Below are positions 57,132 through 64,000 of a stretch of 64,000 bases of DNA, in pieces. Source of the stretch: Companilactobacillus zhongbaensis. Lineage in GTDB: Bacteria > Bacillota > Bacilli > Lactobacillales > Lactobacillaceae. Positions within the stretch are counted from its first letter, which is position 1. Every line of letters begins with the position of its first letter. The notes under the pieces are model-generated. The model searched no databases. It was not told where the DNA came from and worked only from the letters and a program-made list of their open reading frames with translations. The stretch spans positions 161,001-225,000 of the forward strand of contig NZ_RHOM01000001.1 in NCBI RefSeq assembly GCF_003946515.1. Direction: 5' to 3'. The translations under genes and the position numbers were made by a program.

Positions 57132-57455
57132 ATGGATAACGAACAATCCTTAAACTTAATTGAACAAATCACTCGTAATGATGGAACTAAATATTACGAG
57201 ATCGGGAATATTTTAATGAACGGCCGTGCTGAAAAAGCCGCTGAGTTGTGCTTGATCAAAGAAGTCCGGATATTGAAATTAAACATCCCACATTCACATG
57301 CTGTTGGCATATACGAAGATTATGTTAACAAAAATTACACGGTTCCGCCGATGGAGTTGACCGAATGGGTGGAATACGACAAGCCAGAAGGTCCTGTTAG
57401 AGATGCCTTCAACGAAATCTTGAAAGCCAACAAAATAATTTCGAAAGAAGAATAA
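57132..57455 (+). CDS. Conserved hypothetical protein of a phosphoesterase operon
   Basis: 107 residues, soluble, acidic, no recognised domain. Contains KYYEIGNILMNGRAEKAAELCLIKEVRIL and WVEYDKPEGPVRDAFNEILKAN. Starts after GAGGTG and lies 3 bases before the metallophosphoesterase gene, so they are probably translated together. Confidence 0.75.
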   Translation: MDNEQSLNLIEQITRNDGTKYYEIGNILMNGRAEKAAELCLIKEVRILKLNIPHSHAVGIYEDYVNKNYTVPPMELTEWVEYDKPEGPVRDAFNEILKANKIISKEE

Positions 57456-57458
57456 GCA

Positions 57459-58070
57459 ATGAATTATTTCATATCGGACACGCATTTTTATCATTATCAA
57501 TTGCTGGAACCGAATGATTTTGCTCCACGTCATTTTAAAGATGGGCAAGCAATGAATCAAGCTATGATCGATGCATGGAATGCTCGAGTTGATGATAATG
57601 ATACTGTCTATCATCTAGGCGACATTTCAATGCGTCCTCAAAACACGCCCACTGATGAAGAAACTTTTGAAATGTTAGATCAACTAAAGGGACACATGAT
57701 CTTGATCAAAGGAAATCATGACTATCGTTCACTATTCAAATATTTGGATAAACATAATACAATGATGTCAGACGGAGTCATGCGTTTTCGATTTGAAGAT
57801 GTGGGTGCATTACTCAAATTTGATCATATGCAATTTTATTGCACTCATTATCCCTTATTATTAGGAAAGATTCAGCAAATAATTAATTTGCACGGACATA
57901 TTCATCATTATAGCGTACCAATTGCCGAGAACATTAACATCGGTGTCGATGCACCGGAGCGAGACTACTTAAGTGAAGACTTACCTTGGGGCAGTCCGCT
58001 TCGTGGTGAAGAGATCATCGAAATTTATCATAAAAAGCAGGCTGATTTAGCTAACCAGCAGAGAAAGTAG
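57459..58070 (+). CDS. Metallophosphoesterase family protein
   Basis: Calcineurin-like phosphoesterase, 203 residues. Metal motifs: YFISDTHFYH (Asp-x-His), VYHLGDISM (Gly-Asp), LIKGNHDYR (Gly-Asn-His-Asp), YCTHYPLL (His) and LHGHIHHYS (Gly-His-x-His). Substrate unknown. Four bases separate it from the yunD-like gene. Confidence 0.88.
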   Translation: MNYFISDTHFYHYQLLEPNDFAPRHFKDGQAMNQAMIDAWNARVDDNDTVYHLGDISMRPQNTPTDEETFEMLDQLKGHMILIKGNHDYRSLFKYLDKHNTMMSDGVMRFRFEDVGALLKFDHMQFYCTHYPLLLGKIQQIINLHGHIHHYSVPIAENINIGVDAPERDYLSEDLPWGSPLRGEEIIEIYHKKQADLANQQRK

Positions 58071-58074
58071 TGAT

Positions 58075-59451
58075 TTGGTGGAAACTATTAAGATCGTCCA
58101 TACTAACGATTTACATTCGCATTTTGAAAACTTTCCAAAAATAGCCAGGTTTATTAAAAAGTCTCGTAAGAAATCGACTGCCGATCAATTTTATCTTTTT
58201 GACATTGGGGATGCCATGGATCGGGCACACCCATTGACTGAAGCCACAGATGGTTCAGCTAATATCGAGTGGATGAATCAACAAAACTACGATGCTGCAA
58301 CTATCGGTAACAACGAGGGATTAGGCAATAGTCATGAACAACTCGACCATTTGTATGATCACGCCAACTTTCCTGTCATCTTAGGAAATCTGTACGAACA
58401 CGGTGGACAATTAGCAAATTTTGCCAAACCTTACTTGATCAAGACAACTGACAAGGGAACTAAGGTGGGGATAATTGGTTTTACCGCGCCCTACATTTTG
58501 ACTTATCCTCTATTAGATTGGGACATTCGCCTGATCCAAAATGAAATGCCACCAATAATCAAACAGATCGAGCAGGAAAAATGTGACGTCATAATATTAA
58601 TGTCACATTTAGGAGTATCGATGGATCGATTGATTGCCAAGCAATATCCACAAATAGATGTAATTTTAGGTTCACACACTCATCATCTTTTTGAAAAAGG
58701 CGAAATGGATAACGGTGTGTTGTTAGCAGCTGCCGGAAAATACGGTCAAAATATCGGTACTGTGGATCTGACGTTAAACGATAACCATCAAATTACCGAG
58801 AAGTCAGCCTACACGACTCCAACAGCTGATTTGAAAGCTAAGAAGAAGGATGCACAGTGGATCAGTGGACAAGCTGAAAAAGGTAATGAGATATTAGCTT
58901 CTGAAAAAGTAGCTGAGATACCTTATACTTTAAGTACTGACATCGAAGCAGAGCATTCCTTCATTAATGAAGCTTTGGTTGCTACGCAACAATATGCTGA
59001 CGCAGATGCAGCTGTATTGAGTTCCGGCTTATTTTTGACGGATCTCAAAAAAGGTGTTGTCACGAAAAAAGATTTACATGAGGCCTTACCACACGCCATC
59101 CACGTAATGCAAACCACGTTGACTGGTGATAACGTTTGGCGTTTAGTCATGGAAATGGAAAAGAATCGTGCCTATTTACGTCGACATTTACAAAAGGGCA
59201 TGGGCTTTCGTGGTAAAATATTTGGCGAGTTAGTTTATCGTGGCATTACCATTGACAATAAGCGTAATGTTTATATCAACGGCCAACAGCTTGAAATGAA
59301 AAAAGAATATAAAATTGCACTATTAGATCATTACTTGTTCGTACCATTTTTCCCAACGATCGAAATCGTTGGCGACAACAAGATAATGTATCCAGATTTT
59401 ATTCGCAATGTCTTTGCGGACTACTTACAAAAGAAATATCCAATGAGGTGA
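58075..59451 (+). CDS. yunD: 5'-nucleotidase/metallophosphoesterase, YunD-like
   Basis: 458 residues. N-terminal calcineurin-like domain: IKIVHTNDLHSHF, FDIGDAMDR, IGNNEGL, ILMSHLG and ILGSHTHHLFE. C-terminal 5'-nucleotidase domain at about 270-450 (HVMQTTLTGDNVWRLVME...). No signal peptide, so cytosolic, unlike secreted nucleotidases; B. subtilis YunD is similar. Start TTG 58075 or GTG 58078; no strong ribosome binding site, so coupling to the gene before is likely. Confidence 0.88.
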   Translation: MVETIKIVHTNDLHSHFENFPKIARFIKKSRKKSTADQFYLFDIGDAMDRAHPLTEATDGSANIEWMNQQNYDAATIGNNEGLGNSHEQLDHLYDHANFPVILGNLYEHGGQLANFAKPYLIKTTDKGTKVGIIGFTAPYILTYPLLDWDIRLIQNEMPPIIKQIEQEKCDVIILMSHLGVSMDRLIAKQYPQIDVILGSHTHHLFEKGEMDNGVLLAAAGKYGQNIGTVDLTLNDNHQITEKSAYTTPTADLKAKKKDAQWISGQAEKGNEILASEKVAEIPYTLSTDIEAEHSFINEALVATQQYADADAAVLSSGLFLTDLKKGVVTKKDLHEALPHAIHVMQTTLTGDNVWRLVMEMEKNRAYLRRHLQKGMGFRGKIFGELVYRGITIDNKRNVYINGQQLEMKKEYKIALLDHYLFVPFFPTIEIVGDNKIMYPDFIRNVFADYLQKKYPMR

Positions 59452-59455
59452 TTAC

Positions 59456-60064
59456 TTGGACGAACCAGAAACAAAAGTATCGAAACAAGCGGAAGTAACC
59501 GTCCTAGATGATGATCTGATCGTCATCAACGATATTAAATACCACTTGTTAGAAGATCACGATAATGGATTCAAACGTGAAAAGATCGAAGAACGATACA
59601 ATTCAGTTTTAGATAAATATGATTACATCGTCGGTGACTGGGGATATGATCAACTTAGATTTAAAGGCTTTTACATGGACAAACGGATCGAAAGTAATAT
59701 CGACAATAAGATCTCCCATCTCCAAGATTATTTGCTAGAGTATTGCAACTTTGGCTGTGCTTATTTTATTTTGGAACGTGAAGAGAAATTGCCACTGACA
59801 AAACCAAAGCATCATCGTACTAGATCACATTCCAGTCGCAACCAGCACAATGAATCAAATAACCAACGTGCTAATAGGAACAATCGGCACAAGTCGTACC
59901 ACAAGAATAATCAAGAACACGCTTCAGAGAACAAGCCTCACATTCGCCGACGCAAGCCGGAAAATGCCAAAGCCAGCACCTCGCACAAGCGTCGTCAACC
60001 AAACAAGAAATCTACATCCAATTCAGGATCACGTAGTTTTAAAATTAGAAAAATAGATAAGTGA
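59456..60064 (+). CDS. yutD: YutD family protein with a long basic tail
   Basis: 202 residues. The DUF1027 (YutD) domain covers about 15-110 (YNSVLDKYDYIVGDWGYDQLRFKGFY). The last 85 or so residues are a low-complexity tail rich in Arg, Lys, His, Asn and Ser, probably disordered and nucleic-acid binding. TTG start 59456 with GAGGTG upstream. Sits between yunD and yutF as in Bacilli. Function unknown. Confidence 0.88.
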   Translation: MDEPETKVSKQAEVTVLDDDLIVINDIKYHLLEDHDNGFKREKIEERYNSVLDKYDYIVGDWGYDQLRFKGFYMDKRIESNIDNKISHLQDYLLEYCNFGCAYFILEREEKLPLTKPKHHRTRSHSSRNQHNESNNQRANRNNRHKSYHKNNQEHASENKPHIRRRKPENAKASTSHKRRQPNKKSTSNSGSRSFKIRKIDK

Positions 60065-60071
60065 GAAAATA

Positions 60072-60854
60072 ATGAACAAATACCAAACATATTTAATTGA
60101 CCTGGATGGGACAATGTATCGTGGCAAGGATAAGATCCCCGAAGCTAAGGACTTTATCCAGCGCCTCCATGACGAAAATATCGATTTCTACTACTTAACT
60201 AACAATTCAACTAAGACACCACAACAAGTGGCCGATAACTTAGTTAATAACCATCAAATATTAGCGACAGCAGATCAAGTTATTACACCATCACTAGCAA
60301 CTGCTGGCTACATTAAAAACATGTTTGGTGATGAGATTACTAACAAATCAGCTTATGTGATCGGCGAATACGGTTTGAAGTCAGCTATATTTGGCACAGG
60401 TATCAAGTTAGAAGAAACTAATCCAGATGTCGTTATCGTCGGATTAGATTACGATGTGACTTACCACAAGTTTGAATTGGCAACTTTAGCCATCAAGCGC
60501 GGAGCTTTTTTCATTGGGACTAATGCTGATACTAATTTGCCGAATGAACGAGGACTTGTCCCTGGTGCGGGTTCGGTAATTTCTCTAGTAGAAACGGCCG
60601 TCCAGCACAAAGCTAAATACATCGGTAAACCAGAACCAACTATTATTGATTTTGCTGCACAAGTTAAAGGATTTGATCCAACTAAAGCAGTCATGGTCGG
60701 TGATAATTACAATACTGATATCAAATGTGGTATCAATGCTAACGTCGATACCTTACTAGTGTATACCGGGGTAAGTACACATGAAGACATCGAGGACCAA
60801 GAGATCAAACCAACGCATCAAGTAGAAAGCTTGGCTGATTGGGATGTCTCATAG
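60072..60854 (+). CDS. yutF: HAD-IIA family hydrolase, YutF/NagD-like (TIGR01457)
   Basis: 260 residues. HAD motifs: YLIDLDGTMYRGKD, YLTNNSTKTP, GKPEPTIIDFA and MVGDNYNTDIKCG. Phosphatase of sugar phosphates or nucleotides; substrate not fixed. The last 11 bases overlap the following membrane gene. Confidence 0.92.
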   Translation: MNKYQTYLIDLDGTMYRGKDKIPEAKDFIQRLHDENIDFYYLTNNSTKTPQQVADNLVNNHQILATADQVITPSLATAGYIKNMFGDEITNKSAYVIGEYGLKSAIFGTGIKLEETNPDVVIVGLDYDVTYHKFELATLAIKRGAFFIGTNADTNLPNERGLVPGAGSVISLVETAVQHKAKYIGKPEPTIIDFAAQVKGFDPTKAVMVGDNYNTDIKCGINANVDTLLVYTGVSTHEDIEDQEIKPTHQVESLADWDVS

Positions 60855-61437
60855 TCAAAGGGATGTCATATATTCGGTCGTATTAGCACTGTTTATATTT
60901 ACCCTAGCCATCACCGTTACCATCTTTGCTAGTTACGCAATATTCAAATTCGATATTCATCATTATTATTTAGATCAAGAAGCAGATATGACTGCCAAGA
61001 AGTTAATGCACAACTATAATCAGATGATGCGATATTTGATCGATCCGTTCCAAAATCAATTTCAACTAGATAATTTCCGTTCATCGATCAATGGGAGAAC
61101 TCACTTTGCAGACGTCAAGAAATTATTCATGTTGAACTTTGCGGTATTCATCTTATCTGGTGTCTACGTCTGGTTTAGACGGAAAAAGCGCGCCCACTTC
61201 AACAAGGCTTTTTTGTATATATCTATTGTTGGCGTGATTTTGGTTGCCTTAATGGCCATTGACTTTGATGACTTTTTCATCATGTTCCATAAGGTCTTAT
61301 TCCGCAACAATGATTGGCTCTTTGATCCAGCACTCGATCCAATCATTGAAGTGCTTCCGGATGAGTTCTTCATCCAATGTTTTGTTTTATTCTTTGCATT
61401 ATTTGAAGGATTGAATTTGTGGAAATGGCGAAAGTAA
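60844..61437 (+). CDS. TIGR01906 family membrane protein
   Basis: 197 residues with four hydrophobic helices: VVLALFIFTLAITVTIFASYA, a middle pair near 97-115 and 124-140, and a C-terminal helix. A loop with DADMTAKKLMHNYNQMMRYL-type sequence (here QEADMTAKKL) is the family hallmark. Function unknown; linked to yutF in lactobacilli. Starts inside yutF. Confidence 0.88.
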   Translation: MSHSQRDVIYSVVLALFIFTLAITVTIFASYAIFKFDIHHYYLDQEADMTAKKLMHNYNQMMRYLIDPFQNQFQLDNFRSSINGRTHFADVKKLFMLNFAVFILSGVYVWFRRKKRAHFNKAFLYISIVGVILVALMAIDFDDFFIMFHKVLFRNNDWLFDPALDPIIEVLPDEFFIQCFVLFFALFEGLNLWKWRK

Positions 61438-61449
61438 AATTTATTGCAA

Positions 61450-61496
61450 AAAAAATAAGATTGTCACCGGATAATTCCAGCGACAATCTTTTTTTA
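61450..61496. terminator. Bidirectional terminator between the TIGR01906 gene and dedA
   Basis: AAGATTGTC / GACAATCTT with A-run and T-run flanks. Confidence 0.9.
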
Positions 61497-62147
61497 TTCT
61501 GCGGTTTTTTTGCGATTTCGTAGTGCAGTAATCAAAATAGGAATCAATGAAATGATTACAATTCCGATCACGATCATGGAGAAATGTTCTTGAACTGCAG
61601 GGATGTTTCCAAATAAGTAACCAGCAGACGAACATAAGAGCACCCAGAGGAATCCTCCGAGCAAGTTATACTTGAGGAACTTTCCGTAGTGCATAGTACC
61701 AGAACCGGCAACAAATGGTACGAAAGTTCTGATCAAAGGAATGAAACGGCCTATGGCAATTGTCTTACCACCATGTTTCTTAAAGAAACGATGCGCATCA
61801 TCCAGATGCTCTTTATTTATTAGTTTACCGAGGTATTTATTCTTAACAGCGAATTCACCGAAGTGTTCACCGATCTCGTAGTTCAGCGAATCTCCTAAGA
61901 CTGCGGCGACCAGAAATGCTAATGCCAACAACCACGGTGATAATCCATAAGAAGGATTAGCAGCCAAAGCCATTGCAGCAAAAATCAAGGAATCACCTGG
62001 CAGGAAAGGCAAAATAACGACACCAGTCTCGATGAAGATGATCAAGAATAATACTAAGTATGTCCAAACGCCGAAATCATTCACGATATTAATCATGTGA
62101 TGATCAATATGAAGAATGAAGTCAACTAGACCCATTACGTAACTCAA
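61494..62147 (-). CDS. DedA family membrane protein
   Basis: VTT-domain membrane protein, 217 residues; DedA proteins act as lipid-carrier flippases (undecaprenyl phosphate or phospholipid). Motifs: FLPGDSLIFAAMALA, ALAFLVAAVLGDSLNYEIGEHFG and GRFIPLIRTFVPFVAGSG, the last being the DedA signature with the conserved Arg. Five to six hydrophobic helices. Confidence 0.92.
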   Translation of the reverse strand: MSYVMGLVDFILHIDHHMINIVNDFGVWTYLVLFLIIFIETGVVILPFLPGDSLIFAAMALAANPSYGLSPWLLALAFLVAAVLGDSLNYEIGEHFGEFAVKNKYLGKLINKEHLDDAHRFFKKHGGKTIAIGRFIPLIRTFVPFVAGSGTMHYGKFLKYNLLGGFLWVLLCSSAGYLFGNIPAVQEHFSMIVIGIVIISLIPILITALRNRKKTAE

Positions 62148-62232
62148 TTCATCAACTCCAATAATTAGATTAACTTTATTATAACAGGTTACCTTAAAAT
62201 AGCTTTAAAACTAGATCATTTTTCCAAAATTT

Positions 62233-63225
62233 TTAATGAAAAAGTGAAGTACTGTGTTCAAAGTAATCTTTATCGGGATAGATGTTGCGAAGTGCTTTCG
62301 TTACGGCAGTAGGGCCCTCAGCAAAAGCAGTGGCAATCAATTGTAATTTACCAGGGTATGTGGCAATATCGCCAATAGCAAAAACATTTGGCAAATTAGT
62401 TTCCATTTGTTGGCTGACCTTAATGAAGGGACCCTCCAATTCCAAATTCCAGTCACGTAAAATCTTCGAATCAGAAATGAAACCGTAGTTAACAAGTAAC
62501 TTATCGACGGTAATAGTCTTCTCATCCTCGGATTTGATTTTTTTCAAAAGAATGTCGATCTTACTTTTGTCGTCATCATTATAGGTAACATCTTTAATGA
62601 TGAAAGGGTTCAGTTGTTCTACGTCTGATTCGTTTAGACTGTCAATGCTAGATTCCATTGCACGATACTTGTTGCGGCGGTGAATGATCGAAGTGTTATT
62701 AGCCAGTTCGTTAATATGGATCGCCCAGTCCACAGCAGAATCACCACCACCAGCGATGGCAACATCCTTATCTTTGAAGTCATTAATGTCATTGACGAAG
62801 TAGGAAAGATTGTTTTCTTCTATAGTAGGGTCGTAATCAAAAGTCAGTTTTCTTGGCTGAAAGGCACCATTACCCATTGCAATAATGATAGACTTAGTCT
62901 TGATAGTTTCTTTATTAGTAGAGATAGTCCAAGTATCGTCATCTGCACGTTGAAGATCGGTAACAGAAGTGTCTAAGTATTCGTCACAGGGGAGCAATGC
63001 CATTTGCTTACTAAGTTGGTCGATCAATTCAGTACCAGACACTTGAGGCAAAGCGGCAATGTCATAAATTTGTTTTTGTGCATATAAAGTTTGCGGTTGT
63101 CCACCTAAATTAGGTAAACTCTCTATTAAAGCAACGTTTAGTTTACGCATTGAAGCGTAATAAGCTGCAAACATACCGGCGGGACCACCGCCAATAATAG
63201 AGATATCATATAGTTTATTGTCCAT
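62233..63225 (-). CDS. Ferredoxin/flavodoxin-NADP+ reductase, YumC type
   Basis: FAD/NADPH flavoprotein similar to thioredoxin reductase but without the Cys-x-x-Cys pair. 330 residues. FAD motif ISIIGGGPAGMFAAYYASMR, NADPH motif DVAIAGGGDSAVDWAIHI, and NVFAIGDIATYPGK. The absent redox cysteines and the C-terminal extension point to the type 2 FNR. ATG 63225 has GGTGA upstream; ATG 63237 is also possible. Confidence 0.92.
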   Translation of the reverse strand: MDNKLYDISIIGGGPAGMFAAYYASMRKLNVALIESLPNLGGQPQTLYAQKQIYDIAALPQVSGTELIDQLSKQMALLPCDEYLDTSVTDLQRADDDTWTISTNKETIKTKSIIIAMGNGAFQPRKLTFDYDPTIEENNLSYFVNDINDFKDKDVAIAGGGDSAVDWAIHINELANNTSIIHRRNKYRAMESSIDSLNESDVEQLNPFIIKDVTYNDDDKSKIDILLKKIKSEDEKTITVDKLLVNYGFISDSKILRDWNLELEGPFIKVSQQMETNLPNVFAIGDIATYPGKLQLIATAFAEGPTAVTKALRNIYPDKDYFEHSTSLFH

Positions 63226-63301
63226 GTAGGTCACCATTCTTCTATAGTAGTTATAGGAACATTGTTACACAACATGGTATCAAAGATAAAGGAGAGACAA
63301 G

Positions 63302-63664
63302 ATGAAAATAGGAGATAAGTTTTCAGGAAAAGTATCCGGGATCCAGCCTTATGGCGTCTTCATCAGCTTGGCTGATGGAGAGCAAGGCTTGATCCATATT
63401 TCCGAATTGAAAAATGGATATGTTTCAGACATTGAAAATGAGTATAAGATAGGACAAGAATTAACCGTAGTTGTACTGGATATAGATGAATATGACAACA
63501 ATGTAAGTCTTTCATTAAGAGCACTACAGGATAAAAAGATCGGTAGACCAATCTTGCACAAACACTTCTGGACGAACTATAAAGACCAGATCGGCTATGA
63601 AAGTATCAAAGAAATTAAGCCTAAATGGATTGCGGATGCAATGCACCAAATTGAGGGAAAATGA
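63302..63664 (+). CDS. S1-domain RNA-binding protein (YugI/CvfD-like)
   Basis: 120 residues. The S1 fold covers residues 1-75 (GDKFSGKVSGIQPYGVFISLADGEQGLIHISEL), followed by a short helical part. Related proteins associate with ribosomes and respond to stress. GGAGAG precedes ATG. It lies just before a stable-RNA promoter cluster. Confidence 0.9.
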   Translation: MKIGDKFSGKVSGIQPYGVFISLADGEQGLIHISELKNGYVSDIENEYKIGQELTVVVLDIDEYDNNVSLSLRALQDKKIGRPILHKHFWTNYKDQIGYESIKEIKPKWIADAMHQIEGK

Positions 63665-63692
63665 GAAAATTACATTTTTTTACAAAAAAGGG

Positions 63693-63721
63693 TTGCAAGC
63701 TTTAGAGTCTATTGGTAAGAT
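63693..63721 (+). promoter_or_regulatory. rRNA-operon promoter P1
   Basis: TTGCAA (63693-63698), 17 bases, TAAGAT (63716-63721). Confidence 0.6.
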
Positions 63722-63751
63722 ATTATTTGTTGTTGCGAGAGAGCATTAACG

Positions 63752-63784
63752 TCAAGCCTAGCAAGCGAAAGCGAGCTAGCTTGA
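63752..63784 (+). other. Leader hairpin after P1
   Basis: TCAAGCCTAGC / AGCTAGCTTGA around AAGCGAAAGCG; similar hairpins follow the other two promoters. Confidence 0.5.
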
Positions 63785-63807
63785 TGAAAAATTATTTTAA
63801 AAAGTTG

Positions 63808-63836
63808 TTGACATGAGGTTGATGATTCGATATGAT
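63808..63836 (+). promoter_or_regulatory. rRNA-operon promoter P2
   Basis: TTGACA (63808-63813), 17 bases, TATGAT (63831-63836). Preceded by the A/T-rich block AAAATTATTTTAAAAAGTTG, an UP-element-like sequence repeated before P3. Confidence 0.88.
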
Positions 63837-63919
63837 AATTAAGTTGCTCCTGTAAGGAACGACAAGCAATGAGATGAACTTGTTCATCAAGTTGCTAAGA
63901 AAATTATTTTAAAAAGTTG

Positions 63920-63948
63920 TTGACAGATAGTTGATAACATGTTAAAAT
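63920..63948 (+). promoter_or_regulatory. rRNA-operon promoter P3
   Basis: TTGACA (63920-63925), 17 bases, TAAAAT (63943-63948), again after AAAATTATTTTAAAAAGTTG. Confidence 0.9.
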
Positions 63949-64000
63949 AATTAAGTCGCTTGTTGAGAGCTTTAGCGATCAACAAGAAGTAGACCTTTGA
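63949..64000 (+). other. Start of a probable rRNA leader, cut by the window edge
   Basis: CTTGTTGA / TCAACAAG hairpin followed by AAGTAGACCTTTGA, resembling 16S leader sequences of lactic acid bacteria. The rRNA genes themselves would lie outside. Confidence 0.55.

Overview
The window is chromosomal DNA of a low-GC Gram-positive bacterium. Its gene content and order point to a lactic acid bacterium of the family Lactobacillaceae. Supporting signs are a mannose-class PTS with ManO, PepQ divergent from CcpA, PepV, a CIRCE-controlled groESL, an alanine T-box, a folT THF riboswitch, and Bacillus-like blocks such as tsaB-rimI-tsaD-ydiF-rex and yunD-yutD-yutF. Genus is not fixed by what can be seen here; a Companilactobacillus-type genome is a guess only. 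Nearly all genes are ordinary core housekeeping genes.

Layout. 1-6260: folT with its THF riboswitch, then the tRNA t6A genes tsaB-rimI-tsaD, a convergent ABC-F gene and rex. 6284-11787: manA and the mannose PTS manXYZ behind a strong sigma-54 type promoter, then manO. 12071-15123: a small immunity-like gene and a CPBP membrane protease, divergent from groES-groEL. 16072-18878: MerR regulator, DUF554 protein and ketopantoate-reductase-like enzyme. 19420-29646: ymdB-mutS-mutL-ruvA-ruvB-queA, then tgt and yajC (DNA repair, queuosine, Sec). 30099-34983: zwf-dinB-nrnA-cshB. 35000-38945: T-box, alaS, ireB-ruvX-yrzB. 39087-42474: cvpA, mutS2, trxA. 43074-47100: HAD phosphatase, yslB, murI-rdgB and two small envelope-associated proteins. 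47963-50232: pepQ and ccpA divergent. 50349-57065: a minus-strand block with a class A PBP, pepV and a secreted or anchored GDPD. 57132-61437: phosphoesterase/yunD/yutD/yutF/TIGR01906 operon. 61494-63664: dedA, a YumC-type ferredoxin-NADP reductase and an S1-domain protein. The window ends in three promoters and leader hairpins typical of an rRNA operon whose 16S gene would begin just outside.

What stands out lies between the genes. Two unrelated families of large, structured intergenic repeats are present. Family A has five copies of about 120-130 bp, two of the loci being tandem pairs. Family B has nine copies of about 190-280 bp. In both, the paired arms differ in sequence from copy to copy while staying exactly complementary, and the unpaired flanks are conserved. 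Family B also swaps internal hairpin modules between copies. This covariation implies selection on, or an origin through, a folded nucleic acid rather than a protein. Neither family carries an ORF or terminal inverted repeats that I can recognise. A separate 22-bp tandem array lies beside the first family A pair.

Other points worth attention are dinB, which lacks any ATG/GTG/TTG start that would keep its first catalytic aspartate, an intrinsic terminator placed directly in front of the tgt ribosome binding site, and the sigma-54 promoter of the mannose PTS.
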